Source: Coniochaeta sp. PMI_546
Lineage: Eukaryota > Ascomycota > Sordariomycetes > Coniochaetales > Coniochaetaceae
Direction of reading: 5' to 3'
DNA: 64,000 bases
Assembly (NCBI GenBank): GCA_021432605.1
Contig: MU271151.1
Coordinates: 620,001 to 684,000, forward strand
Position 1 is the stretch's first letter. Every line of letters begins with the position of its first letter. Positions 11,206 through 20,641 of the stretch are shown in pieces. A program made the translations under genes and the position numbers. The notes beneath the pieces are model-generated. The model worked only from the letters and a program-made list of their open reading frames with translations. It was not told where the DNA came from and searched no databases.

Positions 11206-11917
11206 CACTGCGAGTAGTGGAGAGGCAGGCAGCTGAGTAATTAACCGCGGCGGAGGACTCGCCGGGAAGCAGCATGCCCAGCACATAGATAAGAGCGATA
11301 GAGCTAAGTGAGAGCAGAGCCAATGGCAGCTGAATGGCTCGGACGTCGTGCTCATTGTTGGTGTTGTTTGGTTGATTATTTATAGACGGTAAACACCTAT
11401 GGAGTCACATATCGGACATTGAAGCCTGGTGGCGAGAACAGCAACGCAATGATGATGTTGTGTTATTTGTATGGCGCATTTCCCTCTGGAGATGCAGTGC
11501 TCCTTCAGTTGTTCATCGGGAAAAGCTGTCCGCAGCACACAGCGCCGACGGTTCCTGCGTTAGACTCTCGAATATCGGGGTCAGGTCTGTCAGGCAAGAC
11601 ATATTATTCCCTGCTAGTGTAGAGTCTAGAGTATGGAGCTTCTCGCCCTAGTCTAGATCTAGTCTAACAGAATCGCTGCTCCGCGGATAAATATTACATC
11701 TAAGTCTAGACTCACCGCCAATCAGACTCCATGTCGAACTCAGAAGCATTTCGCTTACGGACAGGCACCAGCCCCTCGAAAACGGCGTTTGGTCGCTTGG
11801 CAACTACAAATACCGCGTTCAAATCTCGCCGTCTCTCTTACTTCTTGTTATCCCTAGGACATTCAGACAACAGTTCTCCGCTAACCTTGAGGGTTGTGGT
11901 TGTGATTCAAGTTGACA
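11206..11917. other. Intergenic stretch upstream of the F-box gene
   Basis: No gene is supported. It holds three copies of the 8-mer AGTCTAGA at 11623-11630, 11650-11657 and 11703-11710, and a CTAGATCTAG palindrome around 11653-11662. Sequence close to the F-box start is probably its promoter and leader. Confidence 0.45.
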
Positions 11918-13264
11918 ATGGCGGGCTCGGATCATCAGACTGGCCTTGTGGGTTTGCCTCCAGAGCTGGTGACACACATTTGTTCATATCTCTGCCCACA
12001 TTGTACCGGAGTGCGCCCCAGGTTACCAAACAGACAGCCGGACTTGTCGCGCCTTTCGAGGACGTGCAGACGTCTCCGTGACATTGTTCAGCCCATCGTC
12101 TTCCACCGCTTCCACGACAGACAGTCTTCCCCCGGTCACCGCCTTCGGCTCCTGCGAGTCCTCAGCATCCGACCTGATCTGGGCCAGAACATCAAATCCC
12201 TCAGCATCAGTGAACCTGACGACCATGACGCACTCACAGAAGTCGATCAGCAATTCATCAACGACAGTATTGTCCGACTAGGTCTGCCGCCACTGCCCCG
12301 GGGCTGGAACATTGATGGGTACGGCGAGCATCGGGTTTTACTACTGGAACTCATCCTCCTCCAAACACCTAACCTTGAAGTCCTCCAAATCCCCCTGGAC
12401 TACGACTGGACCCTCAATATTATCCGGCATCAGGCAACACGACCTTTCCTTCAGAAACTGAAGTCTTTGCGGGTGGAGCACTTTTACATCAGCGGCGACC
12501 GCTACGAAGTCTCGATGCAAGCGGTCGACGCCCTGCTCAGGGCATCTCCTAACTTGGAAAACCTCAGCCTCCCAACAGTCACAGACTGCAAAGGCTCCTA
12601 TACACTGGGCAATCTCCGCCGGCTCGAGTTCGCCGAGGACTGCAGCATCGCCCCCGACGTCCTCAGCGACTTCGTCGCATCTAGCCCGCGTCTGGAGGTC
12701 TTCGCCCTCCACTGGGACGCACTGAGCACCGCATACGACATCACCGAAGACCGGCGCGCAGTCGACGCCTGGGTCGCCCTGGAGCAGAGGGCCGACACCC
12801 TGCGCCAGATCAGACTCGACATCCGCGACGACCTACCCCTGGGTCACGGCAACCGAAGCTCCATGCGGGATTTCGGCAGTCTTCAGGTCCTAAAGGTCAA
12901 CGGCCACGCCCTCGCGGTGCTGCGGCAGGCGTGGCTTAGGGAGAACCCCCGCGCGAGGATTGACAGCTTCCTGTCACAGTTGTTGCCTGCTTCCATAACG
13001 GATGTCACGTTCTGGAGACTGGACGGGGCTCTGGCGCCTGCCATGACGAGGCTTGCCAAGGTCGCGGCGGTTGGCCGGTATCCCAACCTGCGAAGCGTGG
13101 TGCTTGCTCCCTCTGAGCTGTCCGATCGAGGGTACGAAGACTGGCCGAATTATTCTGCTTGGGATACGGTCAGAGATGCTCTCGAGGAGGAGTTCGCGCG
13201 AGGCGGTGTGCGATTTACTGTTAGTGGCACGAGTGGTTACTGGAGTTCTGCCCGTTTTTCATGA
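11918..13264 (+). CDS. F-box protein with leucine-rich-like repeats (448 aa)
   Basis: A single exon starts at ATG 11918; an in-frame TTG two codons upstream is not needed. Residues 10-60 form an F-box: LVGLPPELVTHICSYLC, then LSRLSRTCRRLRDIVQPIVF. The rest has irregular leucine-rich strands such as LETPNLEVLQIPL-like units (LILLQTPNLEVLQIPL), ASPNLENLSLPTV and ASSPRLEVFALHW. F-box proteins bind Skp1 and present substrates to SCF ubiquitin ligases; the LRR part would choose the substrate. The substrate cannot be guessed. The DNA shifts toward G/T-ending codons in the last third. No intron is needed. Confidence 0.85.
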   Translation: MAGSDHQTGLVGLPPELVTHICSYLCPHCTGVRPRLPNRQPDLSRLSRTCRRLRDIVQPIVFHRFHDRQSSPGHRLRLLRVLSIRPDLGQNIKSLSISEPDDHDALTEVDQQFINDSIVRLGLPPLPRGWNIDGYGEHRVLLLELILLQTPNLEVLQIPLDYDWTLNIIRHQATRPFLQKLKSLRVEHFYISGDRYEVSMQAVDALLRASPNLENLSLPTVTDCKGSYTLGNLRRLEFAEDCSIAPDVLSDFVASSPRLEVFALHWDALSTAYDITEDRRAVDAWVALEQRADTLRQIRLDIRDDLPLGHGNRSSMRDFGSLQVLKVNGHALAVLRQAWLRENPRARIDSFLSQLLPASITDVTFWRLDGALAPAMTRLAKVAAVGRYPNLRSVVLAPSELSDRGYEDWPNYSAWDTVRDALEEEFARGGVRFTVSGTSGYWSSARFS

Positions 13265-15029
13265 ATTTACAAGTCATTTGGCTCAAATGTACTCGGATTA
13301 GAGTAAGTAAACGTAAATAATTCGCATATCTTGACGGTATAAGTTTAGATACTCGGCTGTGGTTGATGAAGAAAAGGCATTACTACTTATAAGCAAGAAT
13401 TACGTCTGCGAAATATCATAGTGGAGTAATATAGCAATCAGAAGTTCGATTCCCTGATGTCAGAGCGACGCTCTAGTAAATCAGGTGGACATCACCCAGT
13501 GCTCTATGGTTAAATCTAGGTTATGCCAACTTATGTTCAAGATCTGCTACAGGTTAATAGCCGACTTGACAGAAAAGAAGGAACTGCGTTACGCGAGTTC
13601 CCTACGATGTCTGGGCATTCGATAATGCAGATTGTAGGGATATAGCATACACTTGGCACAGGACCAGTCATGAGGGCTACACACACGCTCAGCAGAGACA
13701 ACACACGAGGGAATATCACTTGTGAACTGTTGTAAGGTCAGACTACCAGGGTTCTGACGGAGCGAGCTGATGATCGCTTAGTGTACGGGGCATTCCAATC
13801 TTCTCATGTTCGAGTGCACTATTGGCCTATAAGTTGTCTCGTAGTCAACGGGGTACATGAAGCTCTTCGCTGGGGCATCATAGGATCGCTACGCTGGGCG
13901 GAGGACCATATCACGCTCACACACAAGTTGCCTCGCCGAGCTGAAACTAGCAGACTCCCAATTTAAAACTGACATTTGACACCCTGCTCAAACGATTGGC
14001 TGATGGGATCCAAGAGGGCTTGCGGTGACAGTCCAGTTGATGCTGATGTTGAGTTGCGAAACTTTGAGTTGTGTGAATTGGCATACGAAATTGGTTTCTA
14101 GCAATGGACATTGCTCGTAACAGGTGCTTCTTCATTCACATTCCCACGACAATGGGGCACCCTGACATATATACACCATCTGTTGAGAGCACGCAGCCAG
14201 GGATTGGCATCTGGCGAATTGCTTGTACTTGGATTCCATCACTTGTGCCCTGAATGGCAATATGGTACGCCCTGGAGACCGTAAGTCGTGTCGTGTACAT
14301 GGCTAGTGTTGACGGTTGTCTAAAGCAGCGGGTTGCTCAACTGATTATAATACTGCAAAGCCAAATTATGCCTTACCGCAGCAGAATTGGAAACAAGGCA
14401 GCCTCTATATACGTGGGTTATTTGCTGTAGTAACTTCCATCGAGCGGAAACATTGCGATCGTCCAGACATCGTAGGAGTGAATGTTGAATATATGTAGAA
14501 TATAAATACAAATATAAGATCCGAGCTCCATCAAGCAAAGGCATGCATACGGTCAAGATTCGCCGACGCCGCTCAGAGTAAGGAACACAAGCTTCGACTT
14601 TCCTCTTCAGGAATGGGCCGGGGTGATAGCGTGATGGATACAATGAACACCCGGCGGGATGATGCAATGTAGCACCTTTACCTTAATGCACACACCAGGC
14701 CAAAGCGGACAAACCTCCTGCATCGGCGCCCGCTTTTGCGGGTGGAGAGGAAAGGAAGCGCCCAATTGCTATCAACGGTAAGGTAATGGAAGGTAATCCC
14801 GGCCTTATCGCCGGGGCGTAGCGTAGCGTTCGTCAGTCCCACCTGGCGGCACACCACTCGCCCCGGGCAACATTGGACCCCGATTTCTAATCTGTTACTT
14901 TACTTTTCTTTGTTTTTTATCTCTCTCTGGTTTCCTCCTTGCGAACCTTTCATCCCTACTATCTTACTCAATTGGGGGTAGCTGCGGGGTGGTTCATATA
15001 TATATATATATGTGAGACAACTAAAAAAA
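13265..15029. other. 1.8-kb intergenic stretch
   Basis: Only short, domain-free open frames occur on either strand. Base composition is more even than in the flanking genes. The last 150 nt contain pyrimidine-rich tracts (14900-14940) and an alternating TA run at about 14996-15011 directly before the MFS start codon, probably the 5' leader of that gene. Confidence 0.45.
14996..15011. repeat. (TA)n microsatellite in the 5' leader of the MFS gene
   Basis: An uninterrupted TATATA run of about 16 nt ends 18 nt before the ATG at 15030. Being so close to the start codon it is more likely leader sequence than a TATA box, and its length may vary between isolates. Confidence 0.7.
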
Positions 15030-17028
15030 ATGGCTGCTGACGAGAGAACACCGCTGGTGCGGGCCGGCAACGGCAGGATCTCACCACCGCCATCATCACC
15101 CGGAAGCGGGGGAGGCGGGCCGATAGCGTCGTCCAAAAAGGACGCCGGGAAGTCGAGATGGGGTGCTCGTCGGGTCTGGGCCGCACTCGACGTCGAGAAC
15201 CGGATCTTGCTGGCCGGGTTTCTGATCACGCTGAGCTTCAGCTTTACACAGGTTCCGTGAGTATTTTACAGCCATTGACTCACATCATGAGTCTTCGTGA
15301 GAGAGCATATGTGAGTGGAGAGGGGGAGAAAAGAATATCCGGCTTATATGTTTCCCCCGTTATAGCATATTCTACGTCTTCCACCTGATGGAATGCGACG
15401 TCTTCTACTCGCACAACCCGCCCTATACCGGACCCGGCGACCGGTGCAGCCGCAACGAGATTGCGGCCGGCACGGCGCGGCAGTATTCTATCCTGGGCAT
15501 GAGCACGACGTTCTGCGGGACATTCAACCTCTTCGTGGCCGGGTGGATGGTCAAGAGGTTCGGCCCGCGGTCGGCGCTCATGGTGCAGACGCTCGTGCCT
15601 GCTGTTAGGGTTGCGACGCAGATATTGGGGGTTGTTGCTGGGGGGCAGGCGGGCATCAATATCATTCAGCTTACGCAGGCGATTACTGTTTTTGGCGGGC
15701 CGGCGGGGTATATGTGAGTTTTGCATGACGTCGTGGTTGAGATGGGTGAGAGTGAGTGCTGACAGCAGTAGTTTGCTCGTGAATGTCATCGCTGGCGAGG
15801 TGGTGGCGCCGGCGAGGAGGACGAGTGTCTTTGGAAAGTTGCAAGGATGCATTATGCTTGGACAGGCGATTGGGTATCTGAGTATGTTTTCCCTGCCCCT
15901 CTCTCTTATATCTTCCTTCTTCCTTTCTCCTACCTCTTCTGCTCTGGTGGTTGACAGTGTATAGCCGGCGGCATGATCGGAGACGCGTTCGGGATCATAC
16001 GTCCGTTCCAGACCGCGTTCGTCTTCTTCCTCATATCGAGCGTCTACATCAGGATAGCGATGCCGTACATATCGCCCGAGGCCATGAACGACCCGAAGAA
16101 GCCGGCAAAGGGCGGCATATCCGGCTTCTTGGCGCCGCTGAAGGTGCTTGCGCCGCAGATGTTGAGGTTGAAGAATGGGACGACGAGAAAGCATTACGGG
16201 GTGTTCTTTCTGTGCTGCGGCGTGTTTCTTGGTGTGGTATGTAATTCCTTTTCCGTGTGAGGGTCACTCGTTTTGCTGACGGGTCTGTGATAGCTGGCGA
16301 CCGGATACGCACCACTGCTCATCCAGATGTACGCCACCGCCGCGTTCGACTTTAACCAGGCCGACAACGGGTGGCTGATGTCCGGATACGCCTTCATGCG
16401 CAGCATCTTCCTGATCTTTATGTTTCCGAGGATCATCTCGTGGGGCCGCAGGTGGTTCCTCTCCAGGGGCGAGCGGAACGACACCAAGGACGAGCCGGAA
16501 GAAGGCGACAGCATACCTACCGAACCGCAGGAGTTCGGCGCCGGCGTGGTGAATCAGGGCGAGGGCGAACCGGTACACGCCGAGCCGCTGCAGGAGAACG
16601 AGAACTCGACGTTCGATCTGTTCTTCCTACGTTGGAGTCTCGTCGTCGACGGCCTGCTAACCACTGGCGCCGCGTTCGCCACGAAGGGGTGGCATATCTA
16701 CCTCGCTGCTTTCCTGCTCCCCTTCGGCTCGGGCTCGGCACCGGCGGCCAAGGGAGTCATCACCGAGATGTGCCCGTCGTCACAGCGGGCCGACGCACTC
16801 AATGCCATAACGCTCGTGGAGAACGTGGCGAGGCTGGCTACGCAGGGATTGTTCGGCTTTATCTTCAGCGCGCTGGCTGAGACGGGCAACTCTTACTTGA
16901 CCTTCTTTTGCAATGCGGCAGTGGCCGTTATAGGAATGGCCGTACTCCTTTTCTCTCACTTCCCGCCTGCGGGGAGCACGCTGGTGGAAGACTCGGAGGT
17001 CACAGAGACGGGGGAGGATGCTGAATGA
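15030..17028 (+). CDS. MFS transporter (563 aa, 5 exons)
   Basis: Exons 15030-15256, 15366-15713, 15772-15881, 15965-16236 and 16294-17028 join to 1692 nt in frame. The start has an A-rich context (AAAAAAATGGCT). After a 50-residue Ser/Gly/Pro-rich cytosolic N-terminus, hydrophobic helices begin at NRILLAGFLITLSFSFTQV. GWMVKRFGPRSALMVQT is the MFS signature loop (G-x-x-x-D/R-R-x-G) between TM2 and TM3. A charged central loop (GERNDTKDEPEEGD and following) separates the two six-helix halves. The family is drug:H+ antiporter or TetA-like in shape; the substrate is unknown. It converges with the MFS gene at 17177-19148, with only 148 nt between their stops, so their 3' UTRs probably overlap. Exon 4 must start at 15965, because the nearer CAG acceptor at 15957 breaks the frame. 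Confidence 0.85.
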
Positions 17029-17176
17029 CGAACCTCACGATCAAAGGATTGCTCTTGTTGCATATATGGCGTCGGCATTTGGGTCTCCGCTTCTATATAG
17101 ATAGATTCAAAATACACAGGGTCAAACACGGTATAACTGCGTTCAAACAGCAACCCCACATCTCCCTCTTGATACT

Positions 17177-19148
17177 CTAGTACATGTATCTGAACGTAAC
17201 CGACTTATCACCCTGTCCAGACATCTCCTCAACGGTATGCTGGCTCTCGCCCCCCTCGGCCATCTTCCTCTCCCGGTTCTTGTTGATCCGACGATAGCCA
17301 GTGACCTGGATAAGGGTGGCCATGATGCCGACGACGATGAACCCGATCTCCAAGGAGTGCCCGAGAATGTACCGGGGAGAGTCCTTGGCTCGGTAAAAGT
17401 TCGAAGCCATGGCCTGTGATCGGAATGTCAGTTGCCCGCTGTAACACGTTTAACTCGCTAGAGGGACAAGTCACTTACGCCGCCAAGGTTGCCGATACCG
17501 ATCTGCATCGCCATGCCTGCTGCTCTCTTGTAGCTGCCGGCCAGATTGTTGCTCAACCAAGCGATGATGCCAGGGAAGGCCGGGTATATTCCGCAGGCGG
17601 CGATGAAGACGCCTGCGTAAACGACCTTGGGGTTGTCGGTGGAGATAGCCCTTTTAACACTGTCAGTTGCCGATATCACGAAGCGTAAGAGGTGAGGGAG
17701 GACATACATGCAGTACCCGACAAGCATCATCAGCAGGAAGCCGAGGATGAAGGGGCTGCGCTTGCCAACCTTGTCCGAGATGTACGCAAAGACGACGGCG
17801 AGGATGGCGGCCGTGATGTAGATAGGCACCGTCATGAGCTGGGCCGTGCTCGAGGTGTAGCCGAGGGTCTTGATGATGGTGGGCAGGAAGAGGCTGATAC
17901 CATAGAGAGGGCAGACGATCTGAGGGTCATGTCAGCATCGCTACTTCAATTTGCTATAGGGAAGCACTTACACCCCAGTACACAAAGATGTTGACCCAAA
18001 TCTGCCAGTCCTTGAACGCCTGCCCGACATACTTCCATTTGAACTATAGTCGAGAGTTAGTAAGAGAGCTACCGCCAATCAGATGTCTAGATGGGAAGGA
18101 CATACCTCCTCCGCCTGCGCGACGCGCTGGCCGCCAGGCTTACCCTCAGCCTGGCCCTGGAACTTGAGTCGGTAGACGACGAAGGCGCGCTCCTCCTCGG
18201 TCAGGAACGTGGCCGTCTCGGGGAAGTCGTGCAGGACGAAGAAGGCCAGCAGGGCGACGAGGACGGTGACGATGCCCTCCAGGATGAAGATCCACCTCCA
18301 CCCGGCGTAGCCGCCGACGCCGTCCATCTTGGAGATGCCGAAGGCGAGCAGGCCGCTGAAGGCGCCGGCTATGGAGGCGGCGGAGAAGAAGAGGGCTTGG
18401 CGGAACTGGATCTCGTGGCGGCAGTACCACATTGTGAGGTAATACTGGGGGACAAAATGTTAGGTAGAGTTGAGGTTTGGTAGGGGGTATGGGTGTATGC
18501 TTACGGCAACACCGGGAAAGAGACCGGCTTCGGTGACGCCGAGGAAGAGACGGGCGACGAGGAGGCCGTGGTAGCTCTGCACAATGCCCATCAGGGTCAT
18601 GACGGTGCCCCAGGCGACCATGATGAGGGGGAGCCACCGGCTGGGGCGCAGTTTCTTGAGGAGAAGGTTGCTGGGAACCTCGAAGGCGGCGTAGGTGAAG
18701 AAGAAGACGGTGAGACACCAGTTGTACTGGTCAGGGCTCATGCCGAGGTCCTCCTGCAGACCCTCGATCTTTGCGTTGCCGATGTTGCCCCCTGAGAGCG
18801 GTCAGAACTGCTTGGGTGACAGGTATTTGGCAAGGGGGCGAGGTGAACTCACTGTCCAGGAACGAGAGGAGATAGAGCAATGCCAGCATGGGTATCAGAC
18901 GCAAGTCCATCTACAGGTCATCAGTTAGACATAACGCCCTGTCCTCGGGGTCGTGGCAGTTGTCGTACCTTTCTCAGGATCTTCTTGTGATCGAGATGTG
19001 CAAATGACTCCATCGTGGTCTCAGGGGCAAGAGCAATGGCGTCGATACGCTCGATCTCTCCCACACGGGACGAGCGTCGGCCGCCATGGGGGTGGACGGT
19101 GCCTGCCACCTCCCTCTCTGACAACTCGGCCTTCTCTGAAGTATCCAT
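17177..19148 (-). CDS. ACS-family MFS permease (allantoate/nicotinate-type, 518 aa, 8 exons)
   Basis: Exons 19148-18969, 18910-18853, 18791-18505, 18444-18106, 18043-17972, 17919-17708, 17650-17479 and 17413-17177 join to 1557 nt. Anion:cation symporter (Dal5/Tna1-like) hallmarks are YLLSFLDRGNIGNAKIEGL at TM1, where DR is split by intron 2, then FEVPSNLLLKKLRPSRWLP (TM2-3), RLFLGVTEAGLFPGVA followed by YYLTMWY (TM4), and GYAGWRWIFILEGI (TM6). The N-terminal 60 residues are hydrophilic and cytosolic. The substrate is probably an organic anion such as a vitamin, ureide or carboxylate, imported with protons across the plasma membrane. No enzyme neighbour suggests a specific one. Confidence 0.88.
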
Positions 19149-20641
19149 TGCTGCTGCTGTTGGATTGCAGTTACTCTAGGACCGGTTCTCGAAGGTCACG
19201 TGGCGATGCTGAGGGCAAAGATATCCAGCAACCTGTCAACGAGCAGGAAGATGCGAGATGCGAGGTGCGGGATGCAAGTTGCAACAAGGTTCCAGATTAA
19301 ACATTTCAGTGCCACTGGGATCGACGTCGCAACCGTCCCTATTTAAAGGTAACGAGGGTTCAGTCCATGTCTGGACCCAGATCTGCGGGCATCGCTCCCC
19401 TCCCCGCATTGCTACACTACACTGCAGTTGTCTACCCCAGGTTGTGATGACATCTCCACGTCTCTGGAGCGAGTGGTGGAGAAACATCAAGTGTCCCTAC
19501 CTGCCCTTCAGACCGAGTTGCCCCCAGTCTAGATCGTCGCGAAAGGCTCCCAAAGAGGGATAAACGAAACACTGGCATTCGCGACAGCCATGTGCCGAGT
19601 GTCGTCAGTGGCTGGCCGACCACCGCCATCTCCACCAAGTTCTGGCGACGGTGGACCACAAACTTTGTTTCGCCAAGTCCCGGAGCTAGACTAGTCTGTT
19701 CGCGGAGCAGCACTGACAAGGACTGACAAGCATGATAAGCATGCAAAGGAGAGGGTGATGATGCGGGGGAGGGAAGTGGGATGCGGGGAAAGGACGGAAC
19801 CTGGCCGCTGCCCACGCTGCCCACTCTGCCACACGTGTTACGCGGGACTGTCACTGACAGAGGAATGACGATGCCGAGGCGAGATGCCGGGCTTCTTGGT
19901 GATTGCCTCCTTGCAGCCGAGACGGTGGAGTTGTGGCGTCGCCGTCGGTCACTCTCTCGTCGAAACCTGGGAATGCAGACTGACCACCTTCCAATTGCGA
20001 GTTAATAGCTTAGAATTGCCAAGGCTTGCAGGGTAAGTCTCTTATCAGGAGCTGTTTCCCCGCGGTGCGCCCTGGTGGAGAGGGCTCGATTCGACATCAC
20101 CGCCCTCACAAACAACAAGAAGCTATTCCCATCGCCAACTTGTTGCCCTTTCTTTGCAGCAACTGAAGTGCATTCGGTACTCAGATGCCAGTACTGATAA
20201 TTGACAGTATGAGTTATCGGCCGATTTCTAGCTATGCACATTGATCATCGCTATGTGCGCAGCACTCTGTCCATCAGTGTCTAAGTCTTCGCCGGCCAGC
20301 ATGGAGGGCGCGACATACCAAGTGGTACGGCGCAAAAGTCGACTAGACCTAATATTCAATCTGAGTTCTCGCGGAACTTGAGGTTCTTTGGTAGTATTTC
20401 TCTAAATTCGTTTGCTGCTGTTGGTTGAGTTCATCGGTCTGAGTCACTATCGTGCTGTTGCCTGGTGACGGTGGGGGAGGATGCTCAGGACATAAGAAGC
20501 CAACCAGTCTGATAATCATGAGCGCCCCTTTCCTTCTCATGTTTGTGGGTGTTCTGTATTCTCAATTGTTTATTGCACCTCTAGTGACTTCAGTTCGACA
20601 TTCTCTGTAGATTTCGCACAGAAATTGTCCAGAACAGCAAC
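19149..20641. other. 1.5-kb divergent intergenic region
   Basis: It lies between the ACS permease (leftward) and the DUF2828 gene (rightward) and must hold both promoters. GATAAG-type sequence occurs near 19735 and elsewhere. One copy of AGTCTAGA occurs near 19527. Open frames here are short and domain-free. Confidence 0.4.

Noticed and set aside
13440-13480. tRNA-like TTCGATTCC T-loop word
   Set aside because: The flanking bases do not form a T stem, and no D-arm or acceptor stem pairs around it.
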